Assembly: GCA_944470555.2 (NCBI GenBank)
Contig: OX104129.1
Location: 81,676,820-81,740,819, forward strand
Direction: 5' to 3'
Length of the DNA stretch: 64,000 bases
From: Heterobilharzia americana
Taxonomy: Eukaryota; Platyhelminthes; Trematoda; Strigeidida; Schistosomatidae
How positions within the stretch are numbered: position 1 is the stretch's first letter; each line of letters opens with the position of its first letter. Below the pieces are notes generated by a model. That model did not search any database. It saw only the letters and a list, made by a program, of their open reading frames with translations, and had not been told where the DNA came from. Positions 57,201 to 64,000 of the stretch are shown piece after piece. The position numbers and the translations under genes are program-made.

Positions 57201-58965
57201 CTGGTCCTATATTGATATTGATTGATTGAATGATACCAAAAACGCTTGAAATGAAACTTAAAAGCATCACATAACACGATTTGGAGGTTTGTGGGGATTA
57301 ATTTATTGATGAATCTTGGATTGGTATCCATCATGGATCGACATCAGCTGGAGAAACATTGGAAACCTCGAAGCACTGGACAGCTGTTTTTTCCTGCTAT
57401 GAGAGTTCTCAGCAATCCGCACCCATGGCTGCACCAGGGGTCGAACCCCGGAAGTCGCGATATATCGTGAACTGACAGAAGTATGGAATATGGAGCACTC
57501 GATTCCGACCCAGTAGCACAATAGTAACGTGCTGACTATGGAACCTGAAGCTCTTGAGTACGATACTTGTAATCCTTCATTAGCATAACAGCTCCTGTGC
57601 GGATGCCTCCATATTGCCTGAATATTTATTGTTATGATTGACTTGGTTGTGGCTAGGATAACCAGTCCCAAATAGGACGAAACGTGAATCCCAGATTCCA
57701 CTCCTAGCCAAAACCAAGTCAATTATAACAATGACATTTATGCCTATATTATTATCATGTATGAACAACGTGATCTGACTTGTCATCATTCACTACTTAA
57801 ACAGTCGATAACTTGTACAAGTCATGAAAGTCAAAAAATTATTAATCATTGGAACTTTACAAATATATTTTCTTTATATTCCGTTTATCCAATGCTCAAC
57901 TTATACAACTCTATCAGGTCAAATTTTGATTGTGAAATTTATAAAATATAATTCAGGCAGGAAGTACAGCTAAAAAACTCTGACTTTGAATGCTTACAAA
58001 AGTAAAACCACGAGAATCCGTTTGTCACAAATAAAATTTCCCACCATCTTGATAACCCATAACCCAGTACTCTAAATTTTCAAAATCAAGTTGAGCCAAA
58101 AGTAACGGTACTAATGGCTTCTTTTTTGGAGAAATATGTCGCCTACCTGATCAAAGTCATTCCGTAAAACAATTTCTAACACCTTAAATAACATTTAACC
58201 ACCTCATGCTTCGTAAATAATCTCTGTCTCTAGTAGTATATTTATCTATCTACCCAACAAGTAAACTTAGAGTGCCTCTCAAAATGTGATCGTACCACAC
58301 ACATTAAATGTTCCAAAGGCAAAAGTTATCAAATATGAACTTCATTTTCCCTCTAGCATAATAACCACTCCCTATGGACATGACAGTAGGACCAAATGCG
58401 CTGGCACCTTGTATACTAAACCATCAGTGAGCGGAATTGTTTCATGATATCTTAGAGGATTTAGATTGGTGCATACATATCATCTCTTAGGTAATTACAA
58501 AATTTCATCAGCCGTCAACCTAACATAACTTTATACATAAGTAAGATGAAGGTGAATCTTAGAAGTACCTAAGCCAGGTTAATGAAAGGCCAATACGTTA
58601 ACTAAATCTCATGAATACGCTTATAGACTCCTGTTTCAAAGTTAATAAATTCAGGAACCTGAGAACATGAATGCAGTAATATTTTACAACATTACAAAAA
58701 AGTTAGAAGAATCAAAAACCAATGAAACAACCGAGAAAAGAAAACAAACCTTATCGAGATCAAACTTTGGAAGATGGTTATATAAGTCTACAGAAGATGC
58801 ACACAAGTAACGACCCAAAAGTGTTGCATGTGTCGTGAACACTGTAGCAACCGGCAGATGACGTGTACGTGTAAATATTAGGCCAACGCTTGTCAACCAT
58901 TCGTGGAAATGTGCGATAATCGGTGGTTGAGGATCTGTTTCCAATTCCTGGACATTTTCAGCAAA
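38861..58965 (-). CDS. GYS: Glycogen synthase gene, 3' nine exons (N-terminus outside window)
   Basis: Cytosolic UDP-glucose:glycogen glucosyltransferase of the animal/fungal GT3 family, which extends glycogen chains. Exons in transcription order: 58965-58750, 56455-56208, 56130-56010, 53744-53541, 53440-53285, 52316-52190, 50138-49981, 48349-48248 and 39154-38861; all have GT-AG introns and join to 541 codons plus TGA. Seen motifs: HFHEWL (donor/acceptor cleft), [35 protein letters not shown], and [15 protein letters not shown] with the paired active-site glutamates of GT3 enzymes. [16 protein letters not shown] is the arginine cluster that binds glucose-6-phosphate. The C-terminal [19 protein letters not shown] resembles the proline/serine phosphorylation region used by GSK3-type kinases. 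Animal homologues are ~700-740 residues, so about 180-190 N-terminal residues should lie right of the window. No lesion seen in any exon. Final intron (9.1 kb) hosts several retroelements. Confidence 0.94.
39289..39762 (+). mobile_element. RTE-like family B 3' end, right inverted arm
   Basis: Starts GTCGGTTGAGATGG and ends GTTGATTCTATCTATCTGAC. Lies within the last glycogen synthase intron, 134 bases upstream (in gene sense) of the terminal exon acceptor. Confidence 0.8.
39890..40480 (+). other. Structured 5' leader of the RTE-like family B element
   Basis: Homologous to 45570-46115 and 62435-63005. Shared features: GAGGGCGGTT..CTTCCC start, AGGCAGCA block, CTTACTGCTGTCAC facing CAGCAGTACGA, hairpin TCATAGTGTA/TACACTATGA (~40311-40335), and GCTCGTTGGGTCATTGTG. 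No ORF is conserved, so it is read as a leader. Confidence 0.65.
40380..41912 (+). CDS. Reverse transcriptase ORF of RTE-like retrotransposon (510 aa)
   Basis: RNA-dependent DNA polymerase of a non-LTR retrotransposon. Visible motifs: [20 protein letters not shown] (residues 39-58), [20 protein letters not shown] (94-113), [14 protein letters not shown] with the first catalytic Asp at 132, [18 protein letters not shown] (188-205), and [12 protein letters not shown] with the YADD box at 233-236, then the thumb and the [19 protein letters not shown] tail typical of RTE-type elements. The frame is open throughout and all catalytic residues are present. The N-terminal ~40 residues are encoded by what is leader sequence in other copies; there is no apurinic endonuclease domain, so autonomous retrotransposition is unlikely, although the RT may be functional. 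Base composition is notably GC-richer than the surrounding DNA, indicating recent arrival. Confidence 0.9.
   Translation: MVGPRGNKRSTSIARWVIVICKPDHHVKVAAIGRESNTIPSDWSKSLIIPVFKKGEKSSCDNHRGISLTNIVSKILSSIILRRLSGAREQQARENQAGFRPGRGCIDQIFTLRQVLEHRHAYRRPTIAVFLDLKAAFDSVDREVLWQCLSLKGVPSKYITLLKALYSNTCGHVRAYGELSRELYSSSGVRQGCPLSPFLFNFIIDILMEVSLSSPNYKDVDRTTGEFSLDLEYADDIVLLGEDADKMQSLLNTLSGNLRMFGMRFSPPKCKFLLQDWSSAVPRLTIESEVVECVDHFTYLGSRINSGGLVADEISARIQKARLAFANLRHLWRRRDIRLSIKGRVYCTAVRSVLLYGCETWPLKVEDMRRLQVFDHRCLRSIGRIPWCHHVSNAEVRCRVLGRRGKSVDEVVNLHRLRWLGHVLRMPSHRLPRHTMLAEVGSGWKKARGGQTKTWHQCMKSLTVGLSHVGRCRLGGWGPRDKRNQWLETLGDMAQNRSQWRRCIHTLSSS
42119..43165 (-). other. Glycogen synthase last intron, mostly unrecognised
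   Basis: Contains a small minus-oriented family B 3' fragment at ~42785-42850 (complement of GTTCACGTTGATTTTGTC). Otherwise no feature. Confidence 0.45.
43195..45015 (-). mobile_element. Decayed RTE-like family B element (EN to RT tail), copy 1
   Basis: Minus strand, from high coordinates: endonuclease C-terminus ([19 protein letters not shown]), linker, [18 protein letters not shown] (RT start), [10 protein letters not shown] in place of [14 protein letters not shown] and VGDMKRL. Many stops and frameshifts. Strongly similar to 59930-61743, including shared lesions. C-rich on the plus strand near 43282-43335. Confidence 0.75.
45060..46115 (+). mobile_element. RTE-like family B 5' leader, plus orientation, copy 1
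   Basis: Begins near TTTCCTAGTTCTTAC and includes the leader homologous to 39890-40480 (45570-46115). Placed head-to-head with the minus-oriented EN-RT remnant 43195-45015. No RT follows it. Confidence 0.62.
46440..46451. repeat. Poly(G) tract
   Basis: Eleven consecutive G in an otherwise AT-rich intron. Confidence 0.8.
46516..46640 (-). mobile_element. RTE-like family B 3' UTR fragment
   Basis: Complement of the 3' end found at 39600-39760 (AGATAGATAAATCAAAGTAG, CTTAATATCATCATGC). Diverged. Confidence 0.5.
46624..46750 (+). mobile_element. tRNA-derived SINE remnant
   Basis: CCGTGGCTTACTGGTC resembles an A box, GGGTTCGGATGC a B box; plus oriented. Confidence 0.4.
46751..47605 (-). other. 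Glycogen synthase last intron, no recognised feature
   Basis: No coding or repeat signal recognised. Confidence 0.35.
47610..48141 (+). mobile_element. RTE-like family B, decayed 3' end
   Basis: [20 protein letters not shown] corresponds to [20 protein letters not shown] of the intact ORF; then frameshifts, a 3' UTR, GTGTACCAAGTTCTACG. Directly abuts the (TA)34 array. Confidence 0.72.
48142..48209. repeat. (TA)34 microsatellite
   Basis: Pure TA; begins 39 bases inside the last glycogen synthase intron from the donor at 48247. Confidence 0.96.
48248..48349 (-). CDS. GYS: Glycogen synthase exon (glucose-6-phosphate arginine cluster)
   Basis: Thirty-four codons, [20 protein letters not shown] then [14 protein letters not shown], donor TCG|GTAAGTG. 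The acceptor at CTTTTAATTAG is preferred over a closer CTGTCAG because only it keeps the FCQ residues aligned to homologues. The arginines needed for allosteric activation are retained. A (TA)34 array starts 39 bases into the following intron. Confidence 0.92.
48350..49550 (-). other. Glycogen synthase intron, no recognised feature
   Basis: AT-rich. Confidence 0.4.
49555..49690 (-). mobile_element. tRNA-derived SINE, second family, eroded
   Basis: Minus strand GGGTTCAAACATTG (B box), CCACCTACCTAGGTTTGG and CAGGTAGTATCATTAGG. Related to 36575-36690. Confidence 0.5.
49981..50138 (-). CDS. GYS: Glycogen synthase exon (AECTVMG, second catalytic Glu)
   Basis: Acceptor TTTCTTGAAG|CT, donor AAG|GTATTT. 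Two bases complete Ala, then [20 protein letters not shown], followed by [15 protein letters not shown]. The Glu of ECTVMG is the second residue of the conserved active-site pair. Confidence 0.94.
50231..50640. mobile_element. Inverted SINE/hammerhead composite, locus 6
   Basis: Minus copy 50231-50395 (B box GGTTCGACCC on the minus strand) and plus copy ~50500-50640 (GCTGAGGATTCCCCCAGTAGG, GATGAAACAGCTG). The spacer GGAATACAACGGTCC..CCTACTTCTGTCAATTGACG matches those of loci 1, 4 and 5. Located in a glycogen synthase intron. Ribozyme cores altered. Confidence 0.72.
50650..51045 (-). other. Glycogen synthase intron, no recognised feature
   Basis: AT-rich. Confidence 0.35.
51048..52138 (+). 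mobile_element. RTE-like family A, direct-repeat copy 1
   Basis: Antisense to glycogen synthase. Includes RT-derived [55 protein letters not shown] and a (AAAT)n tail. Nearly identical to 54664-55736; all reading frames broken. Confidence 0.82.
52190..52316 (-). CDS. GYS: Glycogen synthase exon (catalytic loop, first Glu)
   Basis: Acceptor CATACAAG|GTA, donor CCAG|GTAAGA, phase 0 in and 1 out. Encodes [20 protein letters not shown] then [20 protein letters not shown]. Includes the first of two glutamates of the GT3 retaining active site; the Ala codon just before the second one is split by the intron. Confidence 0.93.
52575..52735 (-). mobile_element. tRNA-derived SINE, second family, eroded
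   Basis: Minus strand TGTGTCTCATTGGATTG (A box), GTGTTCTAACCC (B box). Related to 36575-36690. Confidence 0.45.
52740..53284 (-). other. Glycogen synthase intron, no recognised feature
   Basis: AT-rich. Confidence 0.35.
53285..53440 (-). CDS. GYS: Glycogen synthase exon (PPICTHN)
   Basis: Fifty-two codons, phase 0-0, acceptor TTTCTTCAG|GGT, donor AAG|GTAAGT. Contains [20 protein letters not shown] and [10 protein letters not shown], both family-specific. Confidence 0.92.
53541..53744 (-). CDS. GYS: Glycogen synthase exon ([13 protein letters not shown])
   Basis: Sixty-eight codons, phase 0-0, acceptor TTACTTCAG|CAA, donor [27 protein letters not shown] corresponds to VVAFFIMPARTNNFNV-like sequence of animal enzymes. 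Less conserved second half. Confidence 0.92.
54175..54535 (+). mobile_element. RTE-like family A, short 3' copy
   Basis: AAGTGGAGATGGATTGCACG, GGGACATCACGTGTCAGG, GGAAGCGACGAGTTGGGCG, ending in an AATAATGATAATAAT tail. Another family A copy is inserted just beyond it. Confidence 0.75.
54555..55736 (+). mobile_element. RTE-like family A, direct-repeat copy 2, with TSD
   Basis: Flanked by TAGACAGTTG at 54545-54554 and 55737-55746. Extends ~110 bases further 5' than copy 1 (homologous to the SVDREV region of 28222-29402). Differs from copy 1 by a ~25-base deletion near 55107 and by its (TAA)n tail. Confidence 0.82.
55995..56009. repeat. (CA)n/(GT)7 tract at a splice donor
   Basis: Forms the 5' splice site of the glycogen synthase exon 56010-56130 on the minus strand. 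Confidence 0.85.
56010..56130 (-). CDS. GYS: Glycogen synthase exon ([11 protein letters not shown])
   Basis: Acceptor TTTCTACAG|AC. Encodes [19 protein letters not shown] then [19 protein letters not shown]. The donor is AAAG|GTGTGTG, i.e. the exon abuts a (GT)7 tract at 55995-56009 and the splice site is the first GT of the microsatellite. Confidence 0.92.
56208..56455 (-). CDS. GYS: Glycogen synthase exon ([12 protein letters not shown])
   Basis: Acceptor TTTCTGTAG|GAA, donor TATGG|GTTAGT; phase 0 in, 2 out. Encodes [19 protein letters not shown], then the TPNGLNV motif and HEFQNRHA, ending FIQGHFYG with the last codon split. Confidence 0.93.
56598..57229 (+). mobile_element. RTE-like family B, 5'-truncated copy
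   Basis: Open frame 56605-57036 reads [20 protein letters not shown] and [19 protein letters not shown], about 90% like the tail of the intact ORF (residues ~365-510), followed by the same 3' UTR (CCGTTACGCAGTAATGCC) and a TGAT tail. Antisense in a glycogen synthase intron. Confidence 0.87.
57327..57572. mobile_element. Inverted SINE/hammerhead composite, locus 7
   Basis: Minus copy 57327-57470 (GTCGAACCCC; hammerhead region CTGAGAACTC) and plus tRNA-like part 57508-57572 (CCCAGTAGCACAATAG, GAGTACGATAC). Eroded cores. Confidence 0.55.
57631..57729. repeat. 28-bp-stem hairpin enclosing a hammerhead remnant
   Basis: Arms 57631-57658 and 57702-57729 are complementary except at two positions (core TTGACTTGGTT and TGGCTAGGA). 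The 43-base loop reads CCAGTCCCAAATAGGACG, AAACGTGAATCCC, AGATTCCAC: the Sm-alpha hammerhead stem II and GAAAC without the CTGATGA strand. Confidence 0.75.
57730..58749 (-). other. Glycogen synthase intron, no recognised feature
   Basis: AT-rich, no repeat recognised. Confidence 0.4.
58750..58965 (-). CDS. GYS: Glycogen synthase exon (HFHEW motif)
   Basis: Seventy-two codons, phase 0-0, acceptor TCACTTTTAG|TTT, donor AAG|GTTTGT. Encodes [16 protein letters not shown], then [19 protein letters not shown] and [11 protein letters not shown], a stretch that aligns residue for residue with animal glycogen synthases. Confidence 0.93.
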
Positions 58966-59329
58966 CTAAAAGTGAAGAATAATAACCAAATGGTCCCACC
59001 GTAAGCCAAATGAACAAACTTATTACTAAGAAACACTACGTATCATAACACGTTATACAAAAGCATAAATTGTTTAGTGGTTAGGGATGACAACATTACG
59101 TAAGAAACAGTCTTTAAATGCTTCATTCTTTAAACTACTTTCAAAGGAAGCGTCTTCGGCTTTGTAAAACTTTATCCTCTACCTTAGCTTTGTTTCCACG
59201 TCATTAAACGCCAAGTGAATCAAACGGAGAACTAGATTATATCAAATAAGTCACACGATTATATCAATACATTTTTCGTTCACTACAATGAACTTTCATT
59301 GTGCACTGTAGGCATACGTGAGTTGTAAT

Positions 59330-59331
59330 TG

Positions 59332-59393
<62 letters not shown>
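59330..59393. repeat. (TAA)n microsatellite
   Basis: About 20 uninterrupted AAT/TAA units, not attached to a recognisable RTE 3' end. Confidence 0.92.
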
Positions 59394-59394
<1 letters not shown>

Positions 59395-59925
59395 GTGATA
59401 AATAAACATTACACTTTTGTTTCACAGTTATAACTAAGAAGCTAATACTAGGCAGCCACCAAAGATTTCCATAAGAAAACGCATAATTTCAGCACCTATT
59501 GACGATTAATGTGAAAGGATTTCAGTTAATCAACATCAACACTGGACTTTGCATTACCAGTCCAAGACACCACACCTCACTTCAGTATATCAAGCAAGAA
59601 GGCGTCAAGATAAAAGAATTAAGGAAGAAGGTAGTCAAAGTGTTAAAAAATTGCGAAAAGAGAACTATAAGATATAAAACAATAATGAAATTCGTTGCGA
59701 CGAAGAAAGTGAAGATAATATGTGAACATATCTAAACTACTGAGATCAATTTCGAGCAATACAGTATGGAGCATAAGATCAAGAACTTTGGGTGTACGCG
59801 AACCTCAAACAGGCATTCCAAGCATATCTACACAATATTCGAAGACTTTATGGACAAGCGCTACGCCATTGTCTCACCACCCTGGACCTCAGTTTAGTCA
59901 AATCATACTTCAGCTATGATTGTAC
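59394..59925. other. No recognised feature
   Basis: Two chance ORFs; no N-terminal glycogen synthase exon found. Confidence 0.35.
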
Positions 59926-59929
59926 ACTG

Positions 59930-61743
59930 AGGTAGACGGTGGTTCAGCATCCGCAACAAATGTCTCAGTAACCTCAATCACTGAAGATTCAAAACCTCAT
60001 TGACTGACTTGCTTGTCTCCAACCCTAACCCCTCACCCTCACCCCACCACCCACCTCCCAACGCCTCCCTGACCTACTTTCATTCTCCTAACATCGACTC
60101 TCCTCACACGACAATCACACTATACATCAGCAATCCTGAAAATGGTGAAAACAAACACACCGTCAAGATGTAGCCTCTTCATATCACCTACTTCCAATAA
60201 CCATGTCTCACGTCCATTATAACAAAACAAAACGAACTGAAGAGAAAAATACTCACATCTCTAACAGGTAGTCTATATCTCGTCAGTCCGCAACACACAT
60301 CACACAAGTTCGAAAATGATAAACGACCATTCTCCATCCCACCGCAGATCTCGTCACCAAAAAACCCATTCTGTATGATATAACTGCTCAACTAAGTAAC
60401 CTGACCAACTCTGCATTGACTCAATGTCTCAACCTCCGAGCACACCAATATCCTCTGCATACTCAAAGTCAACCACATCCCTCCTTCTATACCACCATGT
60501 ACATCAATCTCTACAAACTCACACACACCTACACTTATATCCACTATTACATCTATAACAACACCAGTCACATGAAAACTCTCAATAACACTTTACATGC
60601 ATCCGCCAGTTACAGTACACAGATTCCAGTAACCCTACATACTTGCTCCTTACTCTCTTCACAGTCACACACCGTCACAACATATCACTATCAACAGGAC
60701 AACATGCCACTTTCATCTTAAATAATCCGGTCGACATCAGCACCACTAGGTAAGTAAGTATGCCTGCGTTTCACAAACTATCGAAAAATGAACATCTCAT
60801 GATGCTCATCTCTCCAGCTTTCAAACCTGTGTGGTTTCTTCAACTTTCATGTTATACAACTCCAGTTACACCTCCAACAAATATCACCTCTACGATCATC
60901 TTCAACATCATGTCAGTCAAACAGACTTCACCTAAATATTCTCACAACTAGACTTATCTCCTCTCTTAGAAACAGGAATGGTCAGTGATCTAGACCAGTC
61001 AGAGAGGAATACCTCAGATTCCCATACACTACCTAGTACCACTGTTACTCTAATCAACAATTTTCTACCTTCACCATTTAGACCTGTGCTCGCAATTTGT
61101 CAAGTCTCCTTGCTTTTCATCCTTTCGGATTTGAAACAGCTTTGTCATCTTCGTCTTCGTCTTCGTCTTCGCCACTCGCCAGTCAGCACTTCTCAACATC
61201 ATTCAGAAGACTTCATCAATTTACATTTAAGTTGCCTTCGCTCTTCACTCTGGTCACGGTCCGATAGAATGAGTCTTCTCGCATCAATCACTTTGACTCA
61301 CCTTACACAAATCCACTGACTGCCACTAACCTTTGGTTCTCGGTTACAGCTGTTTCTACACCACACTGAATATCACTCTAAGCTTCGTCAAGATGAGAAT
61401 TCCTGCCACCTTCAGATAAATCCACAATTATCTCGTATCTGAATACGCACCTGAACTTCACAACTTCCAATTGAGTAAACACAACATTCATTGAGGTCTC
61501 TTTTCTGCCACCACTACGGTGCACACATACACATACCCGTAGTAACGCTCCATCGGAGTTCACACAGATACTCCACAAACAGCCCCAACCTTCCATCGAT
61601 CCTCTCCAACCATAGCTCATAGCAATGTGATCTGTCCATGTCCATCGTTGGTTCGATGTCACCCCTATGTTTAGTGCTGGCCATAAGCAAGTGATTTTCA
61701 GGACGAAATTGCAACAAACAATCACCACTGTCGGCTCGTTGAC
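59930..61743 (-). mobile_element. Decayed RTE-like family B element (EN to RT tail), copy 2
   Basis: Near-identical to 43195-45015 over ~1.8 kb, same orientation, sharing the same degraded endonuclease ([19 protein letters not shown]) and RT lesions (EYAED-like). Non-coding. Confidence 0.77.
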
Positions 61744-61964
61744 ATACAGTTCCATAAATACTCTCAAGATGTTTTCCTCAATAGCGCAGCTTTCATACTC
61801 GTGCTTTGAAGTCGTTTTCTATCATGACTGTATCTGAAAGTGTTCATTTATGTAACGAAATTGGCAGCTTTTGATGGAGTGCATCCTTTGTATCGATCAA
61901 ACTGCTTTCGGTGGATGTATAGGTATAGATTACGAATAAGCATCGGTTAGTTTCACCACCTTTC

Positions 61965-63005
61965 CTAGTTCTTACAGATACATTCAGTCGAACAGCACAC
62001 ATATGGCTGTTGACTGGTATCCAATCAAGGAGTGCACTTTCCGCTCTAAAACTTAATACTATGCCTAATTCAGCGAGTCCCTGAAAGCTAGGTATTGGAT
62101 CTCTGGACACTTGAAACGAGTTTTGCAGTGGTCGGGCAAGGTCAAGTGAATAGCCACACTTGGGTTCTGTATGCGTGTCTCAAAAACAGTATACACCCAC
62201 CACTCGAGATTCGAGAGTTTTGGAGAGGGAGGTCTGTTTTCCAATTTAGCATAAGTTTCAGATGTAGAAAGCCCAAATGTGAAATTACCAACAGGGATTT
62301 AGGAGAATAAGAATGATGTTTCGCTGGCTTGGGCCTTTCGCAATAGTTGCAATTTGAGAAGTTTAGGAAATCGTGAGAGGTTTAACATTGATATAAGGAA
62401 GTGAAGGAGAGTTAGGAGGATGGAATGTGACAACTCAGCTTTTGTATGCTGTTCGGAGTGTGCCAGCGGTTGGGGCTTTTTGGCTGTACATACCCTGGAA
62501 GGTTTTCCTCCCAGGTACATGAACGAGAAACAGAATTTGTTCGGTGTGACGACAGAATTTTCTGCTTGAGGCCTGTCACATACGGCCTTTGAGGGACTAC
62601 TGTATTGAGGTTTCATTATTTCAACGTCGGACAAGAAAAGTCCATATCATCGGCATGACAGTACAGCAAGACAGGGAAGAATGAGAAGCCTACTAAGACA
62701 ACCTTTTTTAATCCCCGCTTCCATAGAGAAGGCAGCTTCAGAATGGTTCTGCTGTTCACCCCCAGAAAACAGCTTACTGCTGTCATACCCCATCTAGGCA
62801 GCAGTACGACTTCACCATTGGAGCACGCCATAAAGTAGTTATTTACATAGTGACATTAACTGCTTTTGGTCTTAATACTATCCAGCAGAAGCCTGCACGG
62901 TAATACACCAAGGAAGAAGTATTTCAGCTAGTGTAGCTCGTTAGTTAGTTGTGCTATGCAAGCCCGACCGCCATGTCAAGTCAGCAGCTGTCAGTCGGAG
63001 AACAT
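61965..63005 (+). mobile_element. RTE-like family B 5' leader, plus orientation, copy 2
   Basis: Homologous to 45060-46115 but only moderately similar. Contains the leader block (62435-63005) with AAGGCAGC, CTTACTGCTGTCA, CAGCAGTACGAC and GCTCGTTAG. Confidence 0.62.
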
Positions 63006-63071
63006 ATACACGGGCATGAGAAACACAACCCAAAAACATTTTCAAATTTCTGCTGACCATTTCCAGAATAC

Positions 63072-63198
63072 CATTTTAGTTGATTTGTTAGATGTATCAA
63101 ACAGAGTAACAGTATTATCTACTGGATTATGCCCGAAATGCAATCCAGTAGATAATACTGTTCAATTGTATGATACATTTAATAAATCCACTAAAATG
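63072..63198. mobile_element. MITE-like hairpin, 57-bp stem
   Basis: Arms 63072-63128 and 63141-63198 are inverted copies; the inner 20 bases (ACAGTATTATCTACTGGATT) are perfect, the outer part has a few mismatches; loop ~12 bases. Ends CATTTTAGT and ACTAAAATG. No ORF. Confidence 0.72.
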
Positions 63199-63204
63199 TA
63201 AATA

Positions 63205-63370
63205 ACATTCTACCACAGTGCCCAAGTTTTACTCTCACATTCCCAGAATACTCTGCATCTTGTCAAAGTTTTCATATAACAGAACTCAGTCATCTGCGTA
63301 CTCTAGATATACTAAGGAATCTCCTTTGAAGGTCAATTACCATACAGCGATACGAGAAGAGGAGGATCTA
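63205..63370 (-). pseudogene. RTE-like family B RT fragment with stop after YADD
   Basis: Minus strand KGDSLVYLEYADD, TGA, VLLYENFDKMQSILG aligns with [21 protein letters not shown] premature stop replaces Ile after YADD. Confidence 0.7.
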
Positions 63371-64000
63371 CATAACGACGTGAAATGTAAAATTGAATGA
63401 TGGGTCATCATAGAGGAGTAAAAATGGATTACTATTAAAGGAAGCTGAATATTTTAGGAATAATGTGATAGAATAAAAGTGAATTGTCTTCAGTATCCTC
63501 CTCGTATGTCCTTTGGAGCAATTCATACGAATCAGTTATGTTTACCACATTTGTGGGACATACAGTCCGTCTTTCCTGTCGACGGCAGGATGACTTAAGC
63601 AGATATGCAAAGCTTCCTCAACGGGTTCCCTTTCATGAGAAGGGTAACTCTTTTGCACTACTTTTGCCCATTCAACCGATGTTTTATGACTTGAGTATTA
63701 GGCACGAACCGTGACGGCAGAGACTTTTCAAGTTCTTCTACTTCATATGAATTATTTGGTTGGTATTCATTTGCATCTTCGACTATGTTCAATAAGACGT
63801 GTTAGTATGTGACGTGGTGTCTCTCTAGTGCGCGCAGCACCACACTCAAAACAGTCTAATCTATATAGTGTTATTGTAACAGATATGGAAAACAGACTTT
63901 TGGCCTGAACAGGCGTGAGTACTAACGTTTCGTCAATTTATAAAAAATACCCTAACTTAGGAGGCGCCATATTTATTCCGGTGTGAACTCACGATATGGA
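63371..64000. other. No recognised feature
   Basis: A 76-codon ORF (63484-63714, +) has no family resemblance I can name. Confidence 0.3.

Noticed and set aside
59330..59393. CRISPR-like or tandem array
   Set aside because: Simple (TAA)n microsatellite; no CRISPR arrays occur in the window.
59000..64000. N-terminal glycogen synthase exons
   Set aside because: Scanned the minus strand for the GGIYTV-type motif and similar; not found, so they should lie beyond the window.

Overview
The window is AT-rich metazoan DNA with small exons, kilobase introns and dense retroelement debris, and it is most consistent with a blood fluke (Schistosoma). The reasons are tRNA-derived SINEs carrying hammerhead-ribozyme motifs (the Sm-alpha type described in schistosomes), Penelope-like elements, RTE-like non-LTR retrotransposons and flatworm-like gene structure. 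I cannot resolve the species from sequence alone.

Two real protein-coding genes are supported, in convergent (tail-to-tail) orientation. On the + strand, six exons between 1977 and 19663 encode the body and C-terminus of troponin I (188 residues plus stop; only the extreme N-terminus is missing). On the - strand, nine exons between 58965 and 38861 encode the C-terminal 541 residues plus stop of glycogen synthase; the first ~180-190 residues should lie beyond the right edge. All joined exon phases are consistent with open frames, and every intron assigned has GT-AG ends. One further 85-codon ORF (26871-27128, +) looks less repeat-like but is unassigned.

Layout: 1-2 kb, an RTE fragment and a Penelope palindrome; 2-19.7 kb, troponin I, whose introns hold Penelope and SINE/hammerhead inverted pairs; 19.7-38.9 kb, a convergent intergenic region full of RTE fragments, TA microsatellites, SINEs and a tRNA-Thr-like element with terminal inverted repeats; 38.9-59 kb, glycogen synthase, whose last intron (9.1 kb) contains an internally deleted RTE-type element with a 13-bp target-site duplication and a 510-codon reverse transcriptase ORF; 59-64 kb, an upstream part of the same gene or its flank, with a second copy of a decayed RTE unit and a 57-bp-stem hairpin element.

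The most striking theme is that repeats of unrelated families (Penelope, SINE/hammerhead, RTE, MITE-like) recur as inverted pairs. For the SINE/hammerhead family, seven loci show a minus copy followed by a plus copy. In several loci the spacer between the arms is itself conserved and the two arms share private mutations, suggesting that the inverted composite, not the single SINE, is the unit that duplicates or is inserted. Many of these lie inside introns of the two genes, where transcripts could fold back.
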